Assembly (NCBI GenBank): GCA_963824095.1
Contig: CAWGNS010000007.1
Coordinates: 124,001-188,000, forward strand
DNA: 64,000 bases
Origin: JBBDWJ01 sp963824095
GTDB lineage: Bacteria > Acidobacteriota > Terriglobia > Bryobacterales > UBA6623
Direction of reading: 5' to 3'
Made by a program: the position numbers and the translations under genes. The notes below the pieces were generated by a model that had not been told where the DNA came from, searched no databases, and was given only the letters and a program-made list of their open reading frames with translations. The number at the start of each line of letters is the position of its first letter. Position 1 is the first letter of the stretch. Below, piece by piece: positions 25,158 through 32,969 of this stretch.

Positions 25158-25543
25158 GTGCCCTACTTCTCCTCGTATGATGTTTGCGGGAAGTCAGTTA
25201 GACAAGGAACCGGCTACACGCCCAGTTCGTCAAGGAACTCGACCCACCTCAGGTGACCGTAACGCGTACTGTCACTTACGAGAAGTGCCCTTTGGTTCCA
25301 ATTGGGTCGGAGAACGTTCTCATCGGCACGGCTGGGCCCGGACCTGGCCGGGAACACGGCATGCCAAAGCCGGTCAGCCACGGCACAGCCTGATTGTTTT
25401 GGCACAGCCCGGTTGTTTCGGCGCAGCCCTGCTTTTTTCAGTTCGACACGGCCCGCCGTGGTCCCACCAGGGCCCGGGTCCAGGGTTGCCGGAAGTGCGC
25501 CGCCCCGCGGCACCCGTAATGCGTTCGTTGTAATACCCCCGGG
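25158..25543. other. Receptor upstream region with triple repeat
   Basis: No gene. The notable content is the 3 x 19-bp tandem array at 25382-25438; the 125 bp nearest the receptor start probably hold its promoter. Confidence 0.5.
25382..25438 (+). repeat. Three 19-bp imperfect tandem units upstream of the TonB receptor gene
   Basis: Units 25382-25400, 25401-25419 and 25420-25438 share the frame GGCrCAGCCyGnTTGTTT (third unit GGCGCAGCCCTGCTTTTTT). The array sits 225-281 bp upstream of the receptor start and directly between that gene and the sulfatase gene upstream of it. Spacing of 19 bp is close to two helical turns, as for cooperative protein-binding sites. No spacer structure as in CRISPR. 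Confidence 0.65.
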
Positions 25544-26899
25544 CTATTCCGAGGGAAAGTCGGCCGACTCGGTGCGCCCTTCGGTCATGATCGTGCGAAT
25601 CTTGGCGACGATGTCGGGGTGCTGCGCGCTGACGTCATGCGCCTCGCCGGGGTCCTGATCCAGGCGATACAGCTCCATGGGGCCGTGCGGCCCCTGCAGG
25701 CTGAGCCCTTTCCAGTTGCCCAGACGCACCGCCTGCTGGAACCCCTCCTTGTTCTTTTGCTCCCAATAGAGATAGCGGTCCTTGACCGCCCCTTTGCCGA
25801 AGAGCGCGGGCGTGATCGAGACTCCGTCGAGGCCGGGTGGCGCGGGAACGCCAGCCAGCTCGGCCGCGGTGGGCAGGAAGTCCCAAAACGCCCAGGGAAC
25901 ATCGCTGGTCTGGCCGGCCTGGATGCGCCCCGGCCAGCGGGCAATCGCGGGTTCGCGGATACCGCCTTCGTAGAGGCTGCCTTTGAAGCCCCGCAGCGGG
26001 CCGCTGCTGTCGAAGAAGTCCGGCGTATGCCGCCCTTCTTTGGCCGGGCCGTTGTCGCTGGTGAAGATCACGAGCGTATTACTGTCGAGGCCCTGCTTTT
26101 TCAGCTCATCCATGATGCGCCCGACGTCGCGGTCGAGCATGGCGATCATCGCCGCGTAGCCCTTGTCGGGCTGCGGCCACGGTTTGTCTTCGAAGGGCGC
26201 GTAGCTGGGGACCGTGTAGCCGTCGCCGGTGTCGCGGCTGCGCTCACTGTCGGCGTGAGGAACGGTGTAGGGCAGATAGAGGAAGAAGGGGTTGGAGGTG
26301 TTCGCGCGGATGAAACGCAGCGCCCGCTCGGTGAACAGGTCGTGGACGTACTGTTTGTGCTTGGTTCCCTGGTTGCCGTGCGGGAAGATCTCCGTGCGGT
26401 TGTCCCACAAGTGTGTCGAATAGTACTCCAGGGCGTGATCCTGATTGAGGAAGCCAAACCACTCGTCGAACCCCTGGGAGTTGGGCACGCCGAAGGTCCC
26501 CGCTTCGCCCAGTCCCCATTTGCCGATGGCGGCGGTGGCATAGCCGGCCTCTTTGAGCACCTCGGCCACCGTGACGTCGTCGGGCCGCAGCGGAACGCGG
26601 CGGCCGCCCTTGGCGGCGTTGCCGCGCACGCGACCATGCCCGGTGTCCAGGCCGGTCATCAGGCAACAGCGTGAGGGCGCGCACACCGAGGCCCCCGCGT
26701 ATGCCTGCGTAAAGCGCAGGCCTTCGGCGGCCAGCCGGTCGATGTTGGGCGTGTCGAATTTCTTCTGGCCATAGCAGCTCAGATCGCCGTAGCCGAGATC
26801 GTCCGCCATGATGAAGACGATGTTCGGGGCCGGCGGCGCGGCCGATAAGACCGCTGGCGCGGCCAAGGTTGCCAGAAATTCTCTGCGTGAAAGTTGCAT
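25544..26899 (-). CDS. Tat-exported arylsulfatase-type sulfatase
   Basis: 451 residues from Met 26899 (MQLSRREFLATLAAPAVLSA, a Tat signal). Motifs: NIVFIMADDLGYGDLSCYG (metal site), SVCAPSRCCLMTGLDTGHGR with Cys73 as formylglycine precursor, YATAAIGKWGLGE, and FTSDNGPAKEGRHTP. C-terminal MELYRLDQDPGEAHDV is the usual end of the family. Acts in the periplasm on sulfate esters. Reads toward the TonB receptor, 386 bp before it. Differs enough from the sulfatase at 20513 to imply a different sulfated position. Confidence 0.9.
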   Translation of the reverse strand: MQLSRREFLATLAAPAVLSAAPPAPNIVFIMADDLGYGDLSCYGQKKFDTPNIDRLAAEGLRFTQAYAGASVCAPSRCCLMTGLDTGHGRVRGNAAKGGRRVPLRPDDVTVAEVLKEAGYATAAIGKWGLGEAGTFGVPNSQGFDEWFGFLNQDHALEYYSTHLWDNRTEIFPHGNQGTKHKQYVHDLFTERALRFIRANTSNPFFLYLPYTVPHADSERSRDTGDGYTVPSYAPFEDKPWPQPDKGYAAMIAMLDRDVGRIMDELKKQGLDSNTLVIFTSDNGPAKEGRHTPDFFDSSGPLRGFKGSLYEGGIREPAIARWPGRIQAGQTSDVPWAFWDFLPTAAELAGVPAPPGLDGVSITPALFGKGAVKDRYLYWEQKNKEGFQQAVRLGNWKGLSLQGPHGPMELYRLDQDPGEAHDVSAQHPDIVAKIRTIMTEGRTESADFPSE

Positions 26900-27379
26900 T
26901 TCAGATCCGTGCCCGTCAGGTGTTTGCCCTAGCAACCGATGACGGCCGCGGCGCGGTATCCAGCGCGCGTTTGCGGTTCGCAAAGCGGCCGTGGGTCAAA
27001 CAGGCGCGCGAATGTGCGAATGGGCCCGTGCGGATGCGGTCGCGGTTGTGTTGCAGATTCATGTCGATACGGCTACGCGGCACGCCCAACGGACACGTCC
27101 ACCACGCGCGGATGGTGGGAAAGGCCCGCAGCTCGATTGCCTGCGAAAACGTTTGAGCGATACAATGCTACCGGCACCATAGCGGGCCCGACCGCAACCA
27201 TGGCGGCCAGATCGTCGTGCGGCAACCAGGGGTGGTCTCGGCCGCGCGAGACAGTATCGTCGTACGCTGGATCGCCCAGAATATTCTTGCACTGGCCGCC
27301 GCTTGCCGGAAGTTCCAGCTGGTGTGGCAAAGGTTCCCTGACGTTCCTTCGCCATTCCTAACCCGCGTAGGAGCACTAA
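26900..27379. other. Divergent intergenic region between sulfatase and membrane regulator
   Basis: 480 bp without a protein-like frame. TTGCCT (27137-27142) and TACAAT (27161-27166) spaced 18 bp could be a promoter toward the regulator gene, but the distance to its start (214 bp) leaves room for others. No dyad large enough to name as an operator. Confidence 0.35.
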
Positions 27380-29164
27380 ATGTCGCATTCGGTATCTTCG
27401 GCCCCTCCAGAATCCGAACAGGAGCGCACTGCGGGACTGTTCTCCGAACAGGAGACCGCGGACTTCCGAAAGGCTCTGCGCCGGGTGCTCGATAGTCCGG
27501 CGTTCTCGGGATCGCACCGCTTGAGCGACTTTCTGGCGTACGTGGGCGAGGCGGCGTTGGTAGGCCGCCGGGAGCTCGACCAGTACGAGATCGCCGAAAA
27601 CGTTCTGCACAAGAACGGCGACTTCAACCCTCTTGACGACGCCACGGTCCGCAAGCTCGCCAGCCAGATCCGCCACAAACTCGACGACTACTACGAACGC
27701 GAAGGAACCGAGGACACGGTCCAACTGAGCCTGCCGCGCCGGACCTACGTTCCGCGGTTCCGGTACCGGTCCGAGACCGCGGAGACCACGCTGGAAAAGG
27801 CGGCCGGCGAGGCCGAACTCTCCGGCGAAGCGCCCGCGAAGCAGAGCGCGGGCTCGGCGAGCGGCTTCGGCGAGGCCTTTTCGCGGCTGCGGCTGGCGCG
27901 CGTGTTGTGGGTCGCGGCGCCGGCGGCGGCGGTGCTGCTGCTGATCGCGGCGCTGGATGCGACCTGGGGACCCGATCGCGGCGGTACGCACCCCGACCCG
28001 CTGGCGAGCTTCCGCATCCCGCCGACCATCATCGATACAACGCGCGGAGACCTGCGCGGCCCGCTGCTCGACGTGGCGCCCGGAGCCGTGCAACTGGGAC
28101 CCCTGGTCGGCGACGGCGAGGAAGCGATCGGGCGCATGAAGTTTGTACCCGAGCAGGCGATTCAGCAGGCCGGGATGATGATCCTGGAGAGCCCCGACCG
28201 CTTTGTGCGCCTCGGACAACACTTCAAAATTCGCCCCATGATGGAGTTCGCCTACGAGACCCAAGGGCAATACCACGACCCCGAGGCGCTGTATAAGTTC
28301 GATCCGCTGGGGCAACTCGGAATGCCACGCTGGTTTTCGATCCGGCGGCAGGGTTCGAGCTATGCCGGCTTTCTGAGCGCCGACGGTTTCCACTGGCAGC
28401 GTTTCGGCAAAGACCTGGAAATGGCCGATCCGATGAACGAAGCGCGGCTGGGAATTTATGCCTTCAATGGCCGCACGGACATCGCCTCGGCGCGGGCGTC
28501 GTTCGACAATCTGGGCGTGGGGATCTCGTTCCACGACCGTCCCGACGGGCCGCTGCAAATGGCGGATTTTCCCGGCTGGACGGCCTCCACGCCGTGCCCC
28601 GACTTCGTATCGACTCAGGTCCGCAACGGGGTTCTGGAGGTCGATTATGCCGACGCGGCCCTGGGTTGCAATTGGGAATTGACGCGAAAACCTCCGCAAA
28701 CCGCCAACTGGACCGTCACGGCGCTGATCGATTTCGCGGCCACATCGGGCAGCGGCGCCAACCTGATCGTGCGTGGATCCAAGGGCTGGATGAACATCAG
28801 CCGGCGCGATCTCAACGGCGGCTCGATCCGGCTGCAGCGCAAGGACGATGAGGACGTCAGCGTGCCCGATTTTCCCGGATCGCCGCCGCTGTTTCTGCGC
28901 GTCGCCCTGCGGGACGGCAAATTCTCGGCCAGCTTCAGCCGCGACGGTTCGCGCTTCCGCGAGATTCCCTACCAGGTGGAAGCCGCCAGCCTGGGCGAGT
29001 TGCATTCGGTCGGCGTGGGCACATCGACCGCGCATTGGACCACGCCCGGCGCTAAATCGCCGGTGCTGATCTACCGCATTTACCAGGAAATGGACCACCC
29101 GCTGCCGCTGGCGGAGGCGATCAAAGCGCGCCCTTCCACGCCGCCGGCCTCTTCGGCGCACTAG
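27380..29164 (+). CDS. Membrane-spanning regulator: DNA-binding-like N-domain plus two lectin-like domains
   Basis: 594 residues. Residues about 25-130 (FRKALRRVLDSPAFSGSHRL, SDFLAYVGEAAL, DATVRKLASQIRHKLDDYYE, LPRRTYVPRFRYR) match a winged-helix-like domain that opens many acidobacterial one-component regulators. One membrane span lies at about 174-195 (RVLWVAAPAAAVLLLIAALD). Beyond it are two concanavalin-like beta-sandwich domains of the DUF1349 type: about 225-400 (AGMMILESPDRFVRLG, RWFSIRRQGSSYAGFLSADG) and about 405-580 (GANLIVRGSKGWMNISRRD, LRVALRDGKFSASFSRDG). Topology like CadC/ToxR: DNA-binding end inside, carbohydrate-sensing-like part outside. No enzyme motif. It sits between the sulfatase/receptor cluster and the PmoA/oxidoreductase cluster. 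Start follows AGGAGC. Confidence 0.7.
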   Translation: MSHSVSSAPPESEQERTAGLFSEQETADFRKALRRVLDSPAFSGSHRLSDFLAYVGEAALVGRRELDQYEIAENVLHKNGDFNPLDDATVRKLASQIRHKLDDYYEREGTEDTVQLSLPRRTYVPRFRYRSETAETTLEKAAGEAELSGEAPAKQSAGSASGFGEAFSRLRLARVLWVAAPAAAVLLLIAALDATWGPDRGGTHPDPLASFRIPPTIIDTTRGDLRGPLLDVAPGAVQLGPLVGDGEEAIGRMKFVPEQAIQQAGMMILESPDRFVRLGQHFKIRPMMEFAYETQGQYHDPEALYKFDPLGQLGMPRWFSIRRQGSSYAGFLSADGFHWQRFGKDLEMADPMNEARLGIYAFNGRTDIASARASFDNLGVGISFHDRPDGPLQMADFPGWTASTPCPDFVSTQVRNGVLEVDYADAALGCNWELTRKPPQTANWTVTALIDFAATSGSGANLIVRGSKGWMNISRRDLNGGSIRLQRKDDEDVSVPDFPGSPPLFLRVALRDGKFSASFSRDGSRFREIPYQVEAASLGELHSVGVGTSTAHWTTPGAKSPVLIYRIYQEMDHPLPLAEAIKARPSTPPASSAH

Positions 29165-29396
29165 TCCCACCTAGCGTTCCGGGCGGCAAATCCTCGCGCA
29201 ATCCAGGCCCTGGCCTGGGCGTTTCGGTGGCTTCCGCCCGCCCAGCCCCGTGGCGTGTCCCTTTTGGAACGTTCCAAGCACAAACCGGAACCTTCCCCCA
29301 CTTCCCAAAGCTCACCCCGGAAACTATGCTCTCCCCAGGGCCGCTCCGCGCGCGCCCCCGGCGGAATTTGGCGTCGCAATTACCTAGGAGACTCAG

Positions 29397-30392
29397 ATGC
29401 TCGGCAATCGACTGGCGCTCTGCGCCTGCGGCTTCCTGCTTTTTTCCTGCGGTGGAGCTCCCACCACCCCCACGCCGGAAACCGGCGCTCAGGCCTCGGA
29501 GACCGAAGGCATTTCGCTCAAAGTACACGACGACCGCGTGCAGGTGCTCTCCGACGGCAAAGAGCTGACCAACTATATTTTCAACACCAAGTGGGATAAG
29601 CCGTTCCTGTTCCCGATCAAGACCGTTTCGGGGGTCACCGTTTCGCGAGGCTACCCGGTAGAGCCGCGTGAAGGCGAAGAGCAGGATCACCCCTGGCACC
29701 GCGGCATCTGGTACGGCCACGGCGACATCAACGGAGTCGACTTCTGGCGGGAAAAGGGTCCCGATGTGGCTGGCCGGCTGGTGCTGCGCCATGAACCGAC
29801 GCTGACGCAGGACAACAACTCGGGGACGATCACCGCGGTGATGGACATGCTGCCGCCCGGCGGCAAACCGGCGATGGGCACGATCACGACGGCCTATACC
29901 GTACAACGGCAGGGCGACAGCGTGCTCATCGACGCCGAAATCTCGATCGCCGCCGACAAGGGGCAGGCGCTGAAGTTTGGCGATTCCGACGACGGCGGCT
30001 TCGGTATCCGCCTCTCCGACGAATTCCGCGAAGACCGCGGCGGCATGCTGCACAACTCCGATGGGCTCGAGGGCACCAAGGAAGTCTGGGGCAAGCCGGC
30101 GCTGTGGGTGGACTACGCGGCCACTGTCGACGGCAAGCAGGTCAACGTCGCGATGTTCGATAACCCCTCGAATCTGCGCCACCCGGAGCGCTGGCATGCG
30201 CGCGGCTACAGCCTGTGCTCGGCCAATCCGTTTGCGCTGCGCAGCTTTACCGGCGATAAGACCAAGGACGGCGGCTACACGATCGATGCCGGCGACACGC
30301 TCACGCTCCACTACCGCACCGTCATCAGCGAAGCTCCCTATTCAAAGGAAACGATCGACGCGGCGTACGCTCAATACGCGGGCCAGAAGTAA
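29397..30392 (+). CDS. PmoA-family (DUF6807-like) lipoprotein
   Basis: 331 residues. N-terminus with lipobox LLFSCGG, so an anchored lipoprotein. The body follows the 'methane oxygenase PmoA-like' family: VHDDRVQVLSDGKELTNYIF, KPFLFPIKTVSGVTVSRGYP, DHPWHRGIWYGHGDINGVDFW with conserved His residues, and GDSDDGGFGIRLSDEF. Despite the name the family has no shown link to methane oxidation; members occur in glycan loci of acidobacteria and planctomycetes next to oxidoreductases and sulfatases. First gene of a plus-strand series with a Tat oxidoreductase 49 bp downstream. Start supported by TAGGAGA. Confidence 0.82.
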   Translation: MLGNRLALCACGFLLFSCGGAPTTPTPETGAQASETEGISLKVHDDRVQVLSDGKELTNYIFNTKWDKPFLFPIKTVSGVTVSRGYPVEPREGEEQDHPWHRGIWYGHGDINGVDFWREKGPDVAGRLVLRHEPTLTQDNNSGTITAVMDMLPPGGKPAMGTITTAYTVQRQGDSVLIDAEISIAADKGQALKFGDSDDGGFGIRLSDEFREDRGGMLHNSDGLEGTKEVWGKPALWVDYAATVDGKQVNVAMFDNPSNLRHPERWHARGYSLCSANPFALRSFTGDKTKDGGYTIDAGDTLTLHYRTVISEAPYSKETIDAAYAQYAGQK

Positions 30393-30441
30393 GGCCTGCA
30401 AAGAAAAGTCTGGCCCGAGGGCCGACACGGAGAACAACACC

Positions 30442-31464
30442 ATGGACCGGCGTACTTTTCTGACTGCCGCGATGGCCGCGGGAATTCCGCTGCGGGCGTC
30501 GACGGGCCCCATACAGATCGCCTTTCTCGGCTGCAGCTACTCGCACGCCAAGGGCAAGCTGGGCGTACTGGCGAAGTCGAGCGAATTCAAGCTGGCCGGC
30601 ATCCACGAGCCCGACCCCGAACTGCAGGCGCAATACCGCAAGAAGGGCATCCGCATGCTGTCGCAAGACGAGGTGCTCGGCAGCAAGGAAATAGAAGTCG
30701 TGGCGGTGGAATCGGATCCGGTGGACCACGCCCGCATGGGCATGATGGTTCTGGAGGCGGGCAAGCACCTGCACCTGGAAAAGCCGCCGGCTCTGGACGT
30801 GGCCTCGCTGCGCGCCGTTCTCGATCTGGCGCGCGAAAAGAGCCGCCTCGTGCAGATCGGCTACATGTGGCGCCATCATCCGGGTTTTCGGGCGATTTTC
30901 GACGCGGTCCACAACGGCTGGCTGGGCGACGTCTACATGGTCGAAGCGCGGATGAACAAGTCGTTCAAACCCGAGCGGCGCAAGGAATGGGAGATCTATC
31001 GCGGCGGCCAGATGTTCGAGCTGTGCTCGCACGTGATCGACCAGGTTGTGCGCCTGATGGGCCGGCCCGACCGCATCACGCCGTTTCTGCGCAAGGACGG
31101 CAAGTTCAACGACGACCTGGTCGACAATACGACGGCGGTATTCGAATTTCCCAATGCCTTGGGACTGGTGATCGGTTCGGCGCTATGTCCCAACGGGAAC
31201 CACTATCGCAGCTTTGTGGTCAGCGGCACCGAGGGCGTCGCCAGCATGAGTTCCATCGAGCCGCCGATGCTCGAGTTCGACCTCCACAAACCGGCCGGCC
31301 CTTACAAGAAGGGAATTCAGCAGGTGGAGTTGGCTCCCTACGAGCGATTCGAAGCCGATTTTCACGAACTGGCCGCGGCGATCCGCGACGGCAAGCCTCT
31401 TTCAGTGACGCCGCACGAGGACATGATGGTGCAGGAGTCTTTGATTGCCGCCAGCGAGATGTAG
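30442..31464 (+). CDS. Tat-exported Gfo/Idh/MocA-family oxidoreductase
   Basis: 340 residues. N-terminus MDRRTFLTAAMAAGIPL is a Tat signal. Rossmann domain at about 25-150 (IQIAFLGCSYSH in place of the usual GxGxxG, then LHLEKPPALDV with the family Lys in EKP) and the C-terminal sheet domain from about 155 (GYMWRHHPGFRAIF, GGQMFELCSHVIDQVVRLMG with the His-x3-Asp). It should reduce or oxidise a sugar or sugar acid with tightly bound NAD(P). The first glycine-rich loop is unusual, so binding of the nucleotide may differ. Follows the PmoA-like gene by 49 bp; the next gene starts 154 bp on. Confidence 0.85.
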   Translation: MDRRTFLTAAMAAGIPLRASTGPIQIAFLGCSYSHAKGKLGVLAKSSEFKLAGIHEPDPELQAQYRKKGIRMLSQDEVLGSKEIEVVAVESDPVDHARMGMMVLEAGKHLHLEKPPALDVASLRAVLDLAREKSRLVQIGYMWRHHPGFRAIFDAVHNGWLGDVYMVEARMNKSFKPERRKEWEIYRGGQMFELCSHVIDQVVRLMGRPDRITPFLRKDGKFNDDLVDNTTAVFEFPNALGLVIGSALCPNGNHYRSFVVSGTEGVASMSSIEPPMLEFDLHKPAGPYKKGIQQVELAPYERFEADFHELAAAIRDGKPLSVTPHEDMMVQESLIAASEM

Positions 31465-31618
31465 CGGTGCCGGCCGGGCAGCGTCCGGGCGATGTTGTGG
31501 CACTATGTTTGGGCTGGATGTCGCGTATAGATTTCCGGGCTCGATGCCGTGGCGCGAGGCCACGATTATTTGGGCAGGCCGGAGCCCTGCCCCACTGGTA
31601 TAGAGGGGAAATGCTCCC

Positions 31619-32677
31619 ATGAGCCATCCGAACCGGCGGGAATTTTTGCAGGCTACCGCGATTGGGGCCGGCATGAGCGCGGTCAGCTCCGCCTATGACA
31701 AGCCGGGCCACTACACGATCGATTGCCAGAGCCACATTTTCGTGCCCGAGCTGATCTCGCTGATGGAGAAGCGCAAGAGCTCGCCCACGGTCTACCGCAA
31801 AGACGGCAACACCTTCATCGTCGTCGAGCAGTGGGTGCGTAAGCTGATGCCGCACCACACCGATATCAACGCTAAGCTGGCCGACATGGACGCGGCCGGA
31901 ATCGACCTCACCGCGCTGAGCATCAACGATCCGGGGCCCGAGCTGTTTGGAAAAGACGGTCCCGCCGTGGCGCGGCTGGTCCATGACTTCATCGCCGACG
32001 TCGCCAAGCAGCATCCCAACCGCTTTTTCGGGCTGGCCACTCTGCCTCTGCTCGACATGGACGCTTCGCTCAAGGAGATGGACCGCTGTGTCTCGAAACT
32101 GGGATTCAAGGGGGTCCTGCTGTATTCGAATCTCGCCGGCCAGTTTCCCGACGAGCCGCAGTTTCATCCACTATTCGAGCACGCGCAGCACATGGATATC
32201 CCGATCCTGCTGCACCCGGCCTACCCGATGACCTACGACGCCACTAAGGGCTACAGCATGGCGGCGGGCCTGGGGTTGATGTTCGATACGACGATCGCGA
32301 TGGCGCGCATTATTCTCTCCGGGCTGCTGGATAAATATCCGCGGCTGAAGATCGTGCATCCCCACGTCGGCGGAACGCTGCCCTATATCGTCGGGCGGGT
32401 CGATCATCAAACGCAGGTGCTCAAGCGCGGCGCCGAGAATATTACCAAGCCGCCCAGTGAATATCTGCGGCATGTGTACACCGACGCGGTGTCTCCCATC
32501 GGCCTGGCGCTGCAATATGGCGTCGACTTTTTCGGGATCGACCATATGCTCTACTCGAGCGATCATCCCTGGGTCGACCCCAAGCTGATCGTAGGTCTGG
32601 TGCAGGGCCTCAATCTGCCCGCCGTGCAGCAGGAAAAGATTTTCAGCGGCAACGCCAAGACGCTGTTCAAGCTTTAG
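31619..32677 (+). CDS. Tat-exported amidohydrolase-2 family protein (ACMSD/LigW-like)
   Basis: 352 residues. N-terminus SHPNRREFLQATAIGAG is a Tat-like signal. TIM-barrel amidohydrolase: DCQSHIFVPELISL, LTALSINDPGPELF, RFFGLATLPL, PILLHPAYPM with a metal His, LKIVHPHVGGTLPY and MLYSSDHPWVDP with the conserved Asp. Relatives decarboxylate or hydrolyse (aminocarboxymuconate-semialdehyde decarboxylase, 5-carboxyvanillate decarboxylase). The N-terminal H-x-H of the family reads Q-S-H here, so one metal ligand is changed. Substrate unknown; presence in the sulfatase/oxidoreductase cluster suggests an aromatic or sugar-acid derivative. Confidence 0.8.
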   Translation: MSHPNRREFLQATAIGAGMSAVSSAYDKPGHYTIDCQSHIFVPELISLMEKRKSSPTVYRKDGNTFIVVEQWVRKLMPHHTDINAKLADMDAAGIDLTALSINDPGPELFGKDGPAVARLVHDFIADVAKQHPNRFFGLATLPLLDMDASLKEMDRCVSKLGFKGVLLYSNLAGQFPDEPQFHPLFEHAQHMDIPILLHPAYPMTYDATKGYSMAAGLGLMFDTTIAMARIILSGLLDKYPRLKIVHPHVGGTLPYIVGRVDHQTQVLKRGAENITKPPSEYLRHVYTDAVSPIGLALQYGVDFFGIDHMLYSSDHPWVDPKLIVGLVQGLNLPAVQQEKIFSGNAKTLFKL

Positions 32678-32685
32678 TGCGAAGA

Positions 32686-32751
32686 GGTCACCGTGTTTCG
32701 CACCGTGAGAACATAGCCCTCTGCACAATCGAGGTGCGAAACGCGGTGACT
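32686..32751. repeat. REP-like inverted pair
   Basis: GGTCACCGTGTTTCGCACC (32686-32704) pairs with GGTGCGAAACGCGGTGACT (32733-32751), with about two mismatches. It is the same family as 5412-5490 (shared GCGAAACGCGGTGACTGTCCC). It starts 9 bp after the amidohydrolase stop codon. Confidence 0.7.
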
Positions 32752-32969
32752 GTCCCCATGGAGCAAACCGGTCGCCGGGAACGTTCCGGAACCATGCGGG
32801 GGCGCATCCGGCGCCAGGGAGTCAGGCCGGAACCAGACAGAACTTGTGCCCCCCGCCGGCGGGGCCTAGCATGAAGGGCAACCTGGGAACCGGTCCGAGT
32901 GCTCTTGTTTTCCACCCCGCAGGGTGCAAATCGATAATATCCTCGTCTCCCCAGTCTGGAGGTCAACGC

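Noticed and set aside
25382..25438. CRISPR-like array
   Set aside because: Units of 19 bp follow each other without spacers and are imperfect; no cas gene is present.
27059..29170. A 703-residue frame opposite the membrane regulator
   Set aside because: Arg/Gly/Ala-rich with no domain, while the plus strand has the winged helix, a membrane span and lectin-like domains. Shadow.
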